Shown here piece after piece: positions 54,095 to 60,264 of a stretch of 60,264 nt of DNA. Both the position numbers and the translations under genes were made by a program. The notes under the pieces are model-generated. The model did not search any database. It was not told the DNA's origin and saw only the letters and a list, made by a program, of their open reading frames with translations. The first letter of the stretch is position 1; each line of letters begins with the position of its first letter. Source of the DNA: Sulfuritalea sp. GTDB taxonomy: Bacteria > Pseudomonadota > Gammaproteobacteria > Burkholderiales > Rhodocyclaceae. The stretch is taken from contig JALHPU010000026.1 of assembly GCA_022842325.1 (NCBI GenBank), forward strand, positions 1 to 60,264, read 5' to 3'.

Positions 54095-54802
54095 TTACTC
54101 AATAACAAGCAAATTGGCCAGGCTCGTTGGATCCCGAATGACCTCATCGCGAGTGAATCGTTTGTAGATCTGCCCGTTCTGCATCACATTGAATGAATCG
54201 CCGACGGCAAGTGCTAGAGGCAGGCTTTGCTCCACCAAAATCACGCCGATACCTTTGCTTCTTGCTGCGTCAATCGAAATCTTTATGGCATCGACGTATT
54301 CAGGAGCCAGACCTTCCGTTGGTTCATCGAGCATCATGTAGCCGGGATTCGCAAGCATTGCTCGCGCAACCACAAGCATTTGCTGTTCCCCACCACTCAT
54401 CGTGCCCGCCTTCTGCTTCAGACGTTCCCCGAGGCGGGGAAAGATGGCAATCGCATCATCGATGGTGAAGTCTTTGGCTTGGTCTCTTTTGCATCGGGCG
54501 ACCTCAAGATTCTCCAGGACGGTCAAGCCGGCGAACACCTTCCGATCTTCGGGTACGAGCGTGATCCCCATTTTGGATCGTACGTAGGTCGCTCCCTTCA
54601 ACTCCTTCCCATCAAGGATAATTCGACCTTCCTGCCGATCGACCAAACCCATCGCGGTCCGCAGTGTTGTGGTCTTGCCCATCCCGTTCAAGCCAAGCAG
54701 GCACGTGACTGTTCCGCCAAGAACTTCAAATGAGACTCCATGCAGAATCTGGCTCGTGCCGTAGTAGGCGTCCACATTCTCAAATACAAGCGAGGCACTC
54801 AT
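54095..54802 (-). CDS. LivF-type ABC ATPase, cassette 2
   Basis: A 235-residue ATPase with Walker A GLNGMGKTTTLR, signature MSGGEQQMLVVARAM, Walker B YMMLDEPTEGLAPEY and VEQSLPLALAVGDSFNVM. It overlaps the upstream ATPase gene by 4 bp and should pair with it on the cytoplasmic face of the LivHM channel. Confidence 0.93.
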   Translation of the reverse strand: MSASLVFENVDAYYGTSQILHGVSFEVLGGTVTCLLGLNGMGKTTTLRTAMGLVDRQEGRIILDGKELKGATYVRSKMGITLVPEDRKVFAGLTVLENLEVARCKRDQAKDFTIDDAIAIFPRLGERLKQKAGTMSGGEQQMLVVARAMLANPGYMMLDEPTEGLAPEYVDAIKISIDAARSKGIGVILVEQSLPLALAVGDSFNVMQNGQIYKRFTRDEVIRDPTSLANLLVIE

Positions 54803-55548
54803 CCCGCAAAGTCTCCCTTCAGGTACGCCCTGCGAACAGCCTCGTTGTCACGAATTTCGTCTGGCGGTCCGTCGGCTATCACTGCGCCCTGCTGCATGAC
54901 CGTAATACGATCAGACAAGCGCATCACCATACCCACGTCATGTTCCACCACGACAAACGTGAGCCCCATGCTTTCACGTAGACCAAGAATCAGTGAACCA
55001 ATTGTTTCGCGATCTCCCTTGGACATCCCAGCCAGCGGCTCATCCATCAGAATCAGGCGCGGCTTCAGGGCCAACCCAATAGCTATATCAAGCGCTCGCT
55101 GTAACCCATGAGCCAATTGGGCTGCTGTAACGTATTCCCGACCGGCCAATCCAACAGTACTCAAGAATTCAGCAGCCTCGTCTTGCACTACCTGTTCTCG
55201 CCATTTGGGTTGCCAGGCTGTAAATCCGATGTTTTCCCGCGAGCGTATCGCGAGCGATACGTTCTCTAGTACCGTCAGTTTCTTGAAGACGCTTGTGCGC
55301 TGAAACGTTCTTACTAAGCCGAGTTTTGTCAGGCGCTCTGGCGTCCAGGAGGTGATATCTATTTGATCGAATTTCACCTGCCCTGTTTCTGGAGGTATTG
55401 CTCCAGTGATCAAGTTGAACAGAGTGGTCTTGCCGGCACCATTCGGACCAATGATCGAGTGGATGTTCGATTTTTCGACTTCGAAGTTAACGTCGCTAAC
55501 TGCGCGAAGGCCACCAAAGCTTTTGGAAATATTGCTTACTCCTAGCAT
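54799..55548 (-). CDS. LivG-type ABC ATPase, cassette 2
   Basis: A 249-residue ATPase starting MLGVSNISKSFGGLRAVSDV. Walker A is GPNGAGKTTLFNLI, the signature region LAHGLQRALDIAIGL, Walker B LILMDEPLAGMSKGD and the switch VVEHDVGMVMRLSDRI. I chose ATG 55548 for its AGGAG site; the longer frame overlaps the permease gene. Unlike its cassette-1 counterpart it keeps the signature Gly. Confidence 0.9.
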   Translation of the reverse strand: MLGVSNISKSFGGLRAVSDVNFEVEKSNIHSIIGPNGAGKTTLFNLITGAIPPETGQVKFDQIDITSWTPERLTKLGLVRTFQRTSVFKKLTVLENVSLAIRSRENIGFTAWQPKWREQVVQDEAAEFLSTVGLAGREYVTAAQLAHGLQRALDIAIGLALKPRLILMDEPLAGMSKGDRETIGSLILGLRESMGLTFVVVEHDVGMVMRLSDRITVMQQGAVIADGPPDEIRDNEAVRRAYLKGDFAG

Positions 55549-55558
55549 TCCAGGCTCC

Positions 55559-56545
55559 TCACCTATTACCCGCGAATCGCTTCTTGATTGACTCAAAGGC
55601 ACCGAAGAGGCCACCAGGCGCGACAATCACCATGATCACGAACAGGCCACCGAAGTAAATTTGCCATGCGTCCGTCCACGAGCTGACGTAATGTTCAGCG
55701 ACAGTAAAAACGATGCCTCCGAACACCGGTCCGGTGAGCGTCCCCATTCCACCAAGCACTGCATACATGAGAATCTCACCCGACTTGGTCCAGTGGAGCA
55801 TGTCCGGTGCCGCTGAGCCTGTGTAGAGAGCGTGGAGACCACCGGTTACAGCAGCAAGTGCTGAAGAGACCGCGTAGGTTTGTAGCTTCACGCGCCAAAC
55901 CTTGATCCCAATGAAGCGTGATCGTTCGCCGTTCTCCCGAATTGCCAGACAACTCTTACCCATTGGGGCATTGCGTACATACAACGCAGCCATCAGGGAT
56001 GCCAAGAGGAATGCGTAGAGCACCCAAAACCAGGACTGGGATTCCTTCACTGCGAACCCAAGTAGCGTCGGCATTGGAATTCCCTGGAGACCATCTTCGC
56101 CGCCAGTCACCTTCGAAAATACAAAGACCGCTGCAAACATGATCTGACTCAAGGCTAGAGTCAGAATTGCGAAGGTCTTTCCAATCTGACGAACTAGGAT
56201 TGCACCAATTGCCGTTGCTAACAGCAATGCTGTAAGCGCCGTCAGTGGAAGCACCACTGTCATTTCCGATGACAGGGACTTCGCCATGAGTCCGGTAGCG
56301 TAGGCGCCATAGCCAAACCAGGCGGCATGACCGAAGGTAAGCAATCCGACGCTTCCCGTCAGGATGTCAAGGCTCAATGCCAGTGCGCCGGCAATAAGCG
56401 CGTGTGAGGCCAGGACAAGTATGAATGGCGAGTCTTTCGTCAGAGACGGCAGTAGTGCTCCTATGACTATCAGCACTATCAGGATCACAACCTTCTTCAA
56501 TGAAGTTGAGTTCTTACCGAAGTTGATGTTTGTCGTTGCTTTCAT
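55559..56545 (-). CDS. LivM-type ABC permease, cassette 2
   Basis: A 328-residue permease with about nine membrane segments. It shows LALSLDILTGSVGLLTFGHA, KTFAILTLALSQIMFAAVFV, LAIRENGERSRFIGIKVWRV (coupling loop) and MYAVLGGMGTLTGPVFGGIV. It overlaps the LivH gene by 4 bp. Confidence 0.92.
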   Translation of the reverse strand: MKATTNINFGKNSTSLKKVVILIVLIVIGALLPSLTKDSPFILVLASHALIAGALALSLDILTGSVGLLTFGHAAWFGYGAYATGLMAKSLSSEMTVVLPLTALTALLLATAIGAILVRQIGKTFAILTLALSQIMFAAVFVFSKVTGGEDGLQGIPMPTLLGFAVKESQSWFWVLYAFLLASLMAALYVRNAPMGKSCLAIRENGERSRFIGIKVWRVKLQTYAVSSALAAVTGGLHALYTGSAAPDMLHWTKSGEILMYAVLGGMGTLTGPVFGGIVFTVAEHYVSSWTDAWQIYFGGLFVIMVIVAPGGLFGAFESIKKRFAGNR

Positions 56546-57405
56546 TCAGTCCGCCCATCACCAAATATTCCGCGCGGGAAGCTGATCAGCATCACCATTA
56601 CGGTCGCGAACAAGACCATGAGGGCTGATTGACCACCAAAGTAGCCCTCGCCTAAAACGAGCACGAGTCCTACTAGATAGGCGGATGCAATCGCTCCTCG
56701 AAGACTTCCGAGCCCCCCCATGATCACGGTCATGAATCCCAGAATCAGGATCTTGTCTCCGACCGTAGCGAATGCCCCAAATATGGGGGCAGCAATGACA
56801 CCAGAGACCGCTGCGAGGGCGGAACTCACGCCAACCACGGAATGCATCAGGGTCTCTCTGTTGATTCCCAGACACGCTGCCATTTCTGGCTCATCGTTTG
56901 CCGCACGAACGCGCAGCCCCCAATTCGATTTGTTGAGGTAGACCAGCAGACCCGCTGTGAGCAGGATTGCTACCAACGAGAGAAAGATTCGGTAGTCAGG
57001 TAGCCGTATGCCTCCAAAGCTAGTTACGCCCTGGAGCGACACTGGAATGGCTAGATTTTGAATATTTCGCCCACCGAACTCATACAGGACTCCGGTGATT
57101 AGCAGCGCCATTCCGAACGTCAGCAACATGCTGTCGACCATCGGCCGATCCCTGATTCGGCTCAATACTAGCCAGTCGGTTGCAACTCCAAGGAGGCCAA
57201 TCCCGATGGGCGCGACAATCAGCACTGCCCAGAAAGGCATCCCTTTTTGCGACAGCCAAACGCCGGCCATTGCGCTAGCGCTATAGAACGCCCCGTGCGC
57301 GAAATTGACCACACGGCCAACACCATAAATCAGAGTGAGGCCAAGACTGAATAGCAACAGGATCGATCCCATCACCAGGCCATTCACCACCAAGGAAGAC
57401 CACAT
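56542..57405 (-). CDS. LivH-type ABC permease, cassette 2
   Basis: A 287-residue permease: VVNGLVMGSILLLFSLGLTL, GVGRVVNFAHGAFYSASAMA, and VRAANDEPEMAACLGINRET as the ATPase-contacting loop. The reading frame starts earlier, but ATG 57405 has GGAGGGGCG directly upstream and gives the family N-terminus. It is the first gene of the cassette-2 operon, 18 bp from a probable TetR operator. Confidence 0.92.
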   Translation of the reverse strand: MWSSLVVNGLVMGSILLLFSLGLTLIYGVGRVVNFAHGAFYSASAMAGVWLSQKGMPFWAVLIVAPIGIGLLGVATDWLVLSRIRDRPMVDSMLLTFGMALLITGVLYEFGGRNIQNLAIPVSLQGVTSFGGIRLPDYRIFLSLVAILLTAGLLVYLNKSNWGLRVRAANDEPEMAACLGINRETLMHSVVGVSSALAAVSGVIAAPIFGAFATVGDKILILGFMTVIMGGLGSLRGAIASAYLVGLVLVLGEGYFGGQSALMVLFATVMVMLISFPRGIFGDGRTE

Positions 57406-57422
57406 ACGCCCCTCCGTTTTTA

Positions 57423-57440
57423 TAGTTGACTGACCAACTA
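57423..57440. promoter_or_regulatory. Probable TetR operator, site 1
   Basis: TAGTTGACTGACCAACTA is an 18-bp near-perfect palindrome (TAGTTG...CAACTA) in the 183-bp region between the divergent LivH and TetR genes, immediately upstream of the LivH ribosome-binding site. Confidence 0.7.
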
Positions 57441-57532
57441 CTTTACGGAGATCACCCAAGCATGTCAACCAATTCGTCACAGCTATTTTTTCTTTTTTAC
57501 TTATTATCAAAATGTTACTAATTATAAATCAG

Positions 57533-57550
57533 TAGTTGACTGGCCACTTT
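57533..57550. promoter_or_regulatory. Probable TetR operator, site 2
   Basis: TAGTTGACTGGCCACTTT repeats the left half of site 1 and most of its centre (TAGTTGACTG-CCA), 110 bp away and 39 bp before the TetR start codon. This is a likely autoregulatory site. AT-rich DNA between the two sites would hold the promoters. Confidence 0.65.
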
Positions 57551-57588
57551 TGAGGCGTTAAGCTTGCGGAAACGAGAGGGTATAACCA

Positions 57589-58212
57589 ATGGCATCGCAA
57601 CCGAAAGCACCCAAAAAGACCACCGGCAGGCGAGACGAACTGCTGCGCATCGGCGTCGCCACTCTCACCGAAAAGGGCTTTCACAACACGTCTATTGATG
57701 AACTTGCTCTGGCAGCAGGCGTGCCCAAGGGCTCGTTTGCCTATTACTTCGGCAGCAAGGACGCATATACGGTTGAAGTCATCGAGACCTACGGCCAGTA
57801 TTTCGTCAAGAAGCTCGATCGGATATTGACGAATCAAGAGTTCAAGCCTCTTGATCGGCTTAAGGTATTCGCCGACGAGGCAGCACATGGCATGGAAAAG
57901 TATTCATTCCGTCGGGGTTGCCTTGTTGGAAGCTTGGCGCAAGAACTTGGTGCCCTCGATGATCGAATCCGATCCGTCCTGCTTGAGACGCTCCAAACAT
58001 GGCAGGGACGCATCCGAACCTGCTTAGACGAAGCGAAGGCGGCCGGCGATCTGCTGCCCGATGCGGACACGCCGGAACTGGCGCGCTTGTTCTGGTACAC
58101 GTGGGAAGGTGCTGTTCTAGCTGCTAAGTTGGAGAGGTCCCGCGCACCGCTAGACATCGTATCCGAAGCATTTCAGCGGCAGCTTGTCTCTCCAGCCTCA
58201 AACAAGGGCTGA
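57589..58212 (+). CDS. TetR-family repressor (AcuR/NemR-like), cassette 2
   Basis: A 207-residue regulator. The N-terminal HTH is RRDELLRIGVATLTEKGFHN, then TSIDELALAAGVPKGSFAYY and FGSKDAYTVEVI. The ligand domain has RRGCLVGSLAQELGALDDRI, characteristic of the AcuR/NemR branch. Those relatives control acrylate (acuI) and electrophile (nemA, an old-yellow-enzyme) genes, and this operon carries both an AcuI-like and an old-yellow-enzyme gene. Divergent orientation and two matching operators indicate that it represses the operon and itself until an inducer, perhaps an enoate or its CoA ester, binds. Confidence 0.9.
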   Translation: MASQPKAPKKTTGRRDELLRIGVATLTEKGFHNTSIDELALAAGVPKGSFAYYFGSKDAYTVEVIETYGQYFVKKLDRILTNQEFKPLDRLKVFADEAAHGMEKYSFRRGCLVGSLAQELGALDDRIRSVLLETLQTWQGRIRTCLDEAKAAGDLLPDADTPELARLFWYTWEGAVLAAKLERSRAPLDIVSEAFQRQLVSPASNKG

Positions 58213-58381
58213 CGCGCCAAATCCGGTGGGTCTGTCGATTTCTCTGATGATTGTGAGATGCAGGGCCTATTCAGCCTAAGACCTATCTCAAACTCTCTTG
58301 CAAAAATAGGGGAGTAAATGCGGCGTCCGACAGTCCAATTGAACGGATATCACCATCGCACCAAATTAAGTGAGAGTCATC

Positions 58382-58900
58382 ATGAATGCAAATGAACTAC
58401 GCCAGATGCAGGCCCCGATAAAAGCAAAGTACCAAGAAAATCCAGATGCGGCGAAACAAACTTTCAGAGCAGTCGGTGAACTGAAGCCAGGCGATTTGAC
58501 CTGTCGAATTGAAACGAAATTCGCATCGATCCCTGCCGGACTTCACCCAGCGGCAGGCGGTAGCGGAGATGACGCTTGTTCCGGAGACATGCTACTTGAG
58601 TCATTGGTTGCATGTGCAGGAGTAACCTTTAACGTCGTAGCGACCGCAATGGGAATTTCCTTCAAATCGGCTCGCGTAGTGGTGGAAGGTGAAAGCGATT
58701 TTCGAGGAACCTTGGGAATGGCAAAGGAAACTCCAGTAGGAATTTCGAAGATTTCAATGACGTTTGAGATCGATTCCGACGCCAACAATGACGTTCTCGA
58801 AAAATTGCTTAAGCAGACCGAGCGCTACTGCGTAATCCTCCAGACCTTGAAGTCACCACCAGAAATCGAATCTCGGCTACAGCGGACAATCCAAAGCTAG
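58382..58900 (+). CDS. OsmC/Ohr-family protein
   Basis: A 172-residue thiol-dependent peroxidase-fold protein with the two reactive cysteines in the usual places, Cys78 (SLVACAGVTFNVVA) and Cys150 (RYCVILQTL). The N-terminal 40 residues are an extension. I use the ATG at 58382. OsmC proteins reduce organic hydroperoxides, which could protect flavoenzyme-rich catabolism. It stands alone, 170 bp after the TetR gene. Confidence 0.88.
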   Translation: MNANELRQMQAPIKAKYQENPDAAKQTFRAVGELKPGDLTCRIETKFASIPAGLHPAAGGSGDDACSGDMLLESLVACAGVTFNVVATAMGISFKSARVVVEGESDFRGTLGMAKETPVGISKISMTFEIDSDANNDVLEKLLKQTERYCVILQTLKSPPEIESRLQRTIQS

Positions 58901-59325
58901 CTCCACAGCGGCGCGCCCTTGATATTGATGTTCATGTGAGCGGCTGATAACAGGGACATTGCGGTGTAATCATCGTCGGGCAGCTCATGGCAGGTAAGGC
59001 CGATGGGCTGTCGGTGGGTATCGGTCCGTACGACTGCTCGACAGCGTAATGTGCCGTCGAAGGGCCGCTTACCGATGCATTGCCGCCCGAGTTGGCTCGC
59101 AGGGCCAAGGTCGGCTTTGGCCGACTTTTGTTCATCGGCCATCGCCGCCATTGACCTCGGATCAGGCGAATGGCCGTTGTCCGGCAGGATGCAGCCGTCG
59201 AGCCAGTTCAACCACTGAATGGCGTGTTCTTTCACCGGTGAGAGCGTGCTCTGTGCCGCTACATGGAAGCGTGGCACGGTTGATGCGTTAGATCCTGCAC
59301 AAACATCTCAAGAAGGATCTTCATC
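58901..59325 (+). other. Gap with GTCGGC hairpin
   Basis: 425 bp without a supported gene. A 126-codon minus-strand frame at 58897-59277 starts inside the region and reads like noncoding DNA with no motif. The hairpin at 59110 is listed separately. Confidence 0.4.
59110..59125 (+). repeat. GTCGGC-GCCGAC hairpin, copy 2
   Basis: GTCGGC, loop TTTG, GCCGAC, followed by TTTTG. Same arms and CAAG flank as 26607-26622. With the T-run it could act as a weak terminator. Confidence 0.4.
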
Positions 59326-59607
59326 ATGTCTCTACGCCTTAGTGACCACGCCCGAGCACGATTGCAGCAGCGAGCAATCCCGATGCCGATCCTTGACTGT
59401 CTCCTGATTTATGGAAAGAGAGTTTATGACCACCGTGGCGGCGAAATCTTGTTCTTCGATCACCAGGCCAAGAGCCGTCTTCGTCGCGCATACGGCGATG
59501 ACGCATTCAAGAGCGTTGAACGCAAGCTTGACACCTACGCCGTTGTCGGAAGTGATGGCGTTGTTCTGACGGTGGGGCACAGAACGAAGCGCATCAACCG
59601 CTGTTGA
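59326..59607 (+). CDS. DUF4258-like protein
   Basis: A 93-residue protein with the DUF4258 pattern: LSDHARARLQQRAIPMPILD, then a short beta sheet and VGSDGVVLTVGHRTKRI at the end. AAGGA lies upstream of ATG 59326. DUF4258 proteins resemble RelE/BrnT-like small toxin folds and occur on plasmids and islands. No antitoxin gene is evident beside it, so a toxin role is only a possibility. It precedes a small membrane protein by 8 bp. Confidence 0.65.
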   Translation: MSLRLSDHARARLQQRAIPMPILDCLLIYGKRVYDHRGGEILFFDHQAKSRLRRAYGDDAFKSVERKLDTYAVVGSDGVVLTVGHRTKRINRC

Positions 59608-59615
59608 AGGAATGA

Positions 59616-59855
59616 ATGATGATAAGTCTTGCTCATTTTGATTTAGGACCGCTGATCTACGGTGTCGTTATGTTTCTTGGTATTGCGATCATGTGGTGGA
59701 AGCTTACAAGCGGGCGATGGCCAAGTCTCGTAATTGACATCTGCGTTTTCACCCTGGTTTTTACTCTTCATGGTGGGACGATGGCCGGTGGGTTTGCAGC
59801 AATGGTCGCTGCACTACTTGCTGGGCTATCCCTTCCATTCATGAACCGCCGTTAG
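59616..59855 (+). CDS. Small membrane protein
   Basis: A 79-residue hydrophobic protein with two or three membrane segments (LIYGVVMFLGIAIMWWKL; LVIDICVFTLVFTLHGG; GFAAMVAALLAGLSLPF). No family that I recognise. The 8-bp gap behind the DUF4258 gene suggests co-transcription, as seen for paired genes on mobile elements. A GGAATGA sequence precedes the start. Confidence 0.55.
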   Translation: MMISLAHFDLGPLIYGVVMFLGIAIMWWKLTSGRWPSLVIDICVFTLVFTLHGGTMAGGFAAMVAALLAGLSLPFMNRR

Positions 59856-60211
59856 GAAAGTCAATATGAATTCGAACTTCTGCACTTCACTCACACAGGC
59901 TCAGCCCAGCAATACGCGGGAGAGGGCCCCGGGTGTTGACGCGCGATAGCGATCACTCGGGCTTCGTGACGGACCATGTCTAACACTTACCCGGAGTTGC
60001 AATGCGGGACGCGAGAGATGGTCAGCGGAAGTCGCGCGCGATGGTCAATCGGTTCCGCGCAAAGAACAGATTATCTTAAGGACGTGAGCCATTTGGGACA
60101 TGGACGTCGGATGGATCCTCGTCACGAATTGTTTGCACGAGAGGAAGCGCACCAGGTGAGCCTGTCATTACTTTTGTGTGTGAGGCATAACATGTTGCAA
60201 AAGGAGCATGT
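59856..60211 (+). other. Gap before the window-end gene
   Basis: 356 bp without a supported gene. ATGGTCA occurs twice (near 60016 and 60041). If the gene at 60212 is a transposase, an IS left end would lie in here, but I could not define it. Confidence 0.35.
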
Positions 60212-60264
60212 ATGCCAAGCAAGACCCGCAAGAAGAAACCGGCAGCGGCGCTGCCGAGTATCCC
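60212..60264 (+). CDS. Start of a gene cut by the window end, possibly a transposase
   Basis: ATG 60212 has AAGGAG 9 bp upstream. The 17 visible residues (MPSKTRKKKPAAALPSI) are basic then Pro/Ala-rich, like the N-termini of some IS256-family transposases. Too short to decide. Confidence 0.35.
   Translation, partial: MPSKTRKKKPAAALPSI

Noticed and set aside
58897..59277. 126-codon minus-strand frame
   Set aside because: No motif, no ribosome-binding site, and it overlaps the end of the OsmC gene; looks like noncoding DNA.

Overview
The window looks like a betaproteobacterial chromosome, probably of a Rhodocyclales-type organism (Azoarcus/Thauera/Denitratisoma relatives). Reasons: a GC-rich core with the order ahcY - small holin-like membrane protein - metF behind an S-adenosylhomocysteine (SAH) riboswitch, a HerA-like (DUF853) tail, an HU protein with a long Lys/Ala/Pro-rich N-terminus, and acyl-CoA catabolic genes with Liv-type ABC transporters. 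The genus is inferred, not shown.

Layout. (1) 1-8.04 kb, core: the end of a HerA-like ATPase; a TonB receptor / periplasmic binding protein / hybrid sensor kinase operon; metF, a holin-like gene and ahcY on the minus strand with the SAH riboswitch; then initiator tRNA-Met. (2) 8.04 to about 31 kb, a genomic island starting directly after the tRNA. It holds a hairpin, four 11-bp repeats in exact phase, an XRE repressor, an excisionase-like protein, a DUF3596-type tyrosine integrase and two cargo genes. An intact IS1182-type element follows, then a defence island: a PD-(D/E)XK nuclease, a complete type I Thoeris pair (thsA, thsB), a HEPN-type gene 3 bp behind thsB, and a 1799-residue STAND-like NTPase with a Cap4-like nuclease N-terminus. 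An IS110/IS1111 element, regulators, an HU gene, a truncated AAA gene, a GNAT acetyltransferase and an IS21 relic come next. (3) 31.2-43.9 kb, plus strand, lower GC: catabolic cassette 1 (acyl-CoA ligase, complete branched-chain-type ABC transporter, acyl-CoA dehydrogenase, Zn alcohol dehydrogenase, enoyl-CoA hydratase, thiolase), then a convergent LysR gene. (4) 45.7-58.2 kb, minus strand: catabolic cassette 2 (second complete Liv-type transporter, old-yellow-enzyme, acrylyl-CoA-reductase-like enzyme, acyl-CoA ligase, enoyl-CoA hydratase, MFS transporter) with a divergent TetR gene whose probable operators lie in the shared promoter region. An IS3 element sits exactly at the start codon of the old-yellow-enzyme gene. 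(5) 58.4-60.3 kb: OsmC protein, DUF4258 protein, small membrane protein and the start of a possible transposase.

How it fits together: the two cassettes each encode import, CoA activation and beta-oxidation-type steps for a small carboxylic acid whose identity cannot be read from sequence. The island supplies anti-phage functions. In Thoeris, ThsB should make a cyclic-ADP-ribose signal that activates the NAD-consuming ThsA. The best candidates for something undescribed are the Thoeris-linked HEPN gene, the giant nuclease-STAND protein and the divergent PD-(D/E)XK protein. No CRISPR array and no rRNA were seen.
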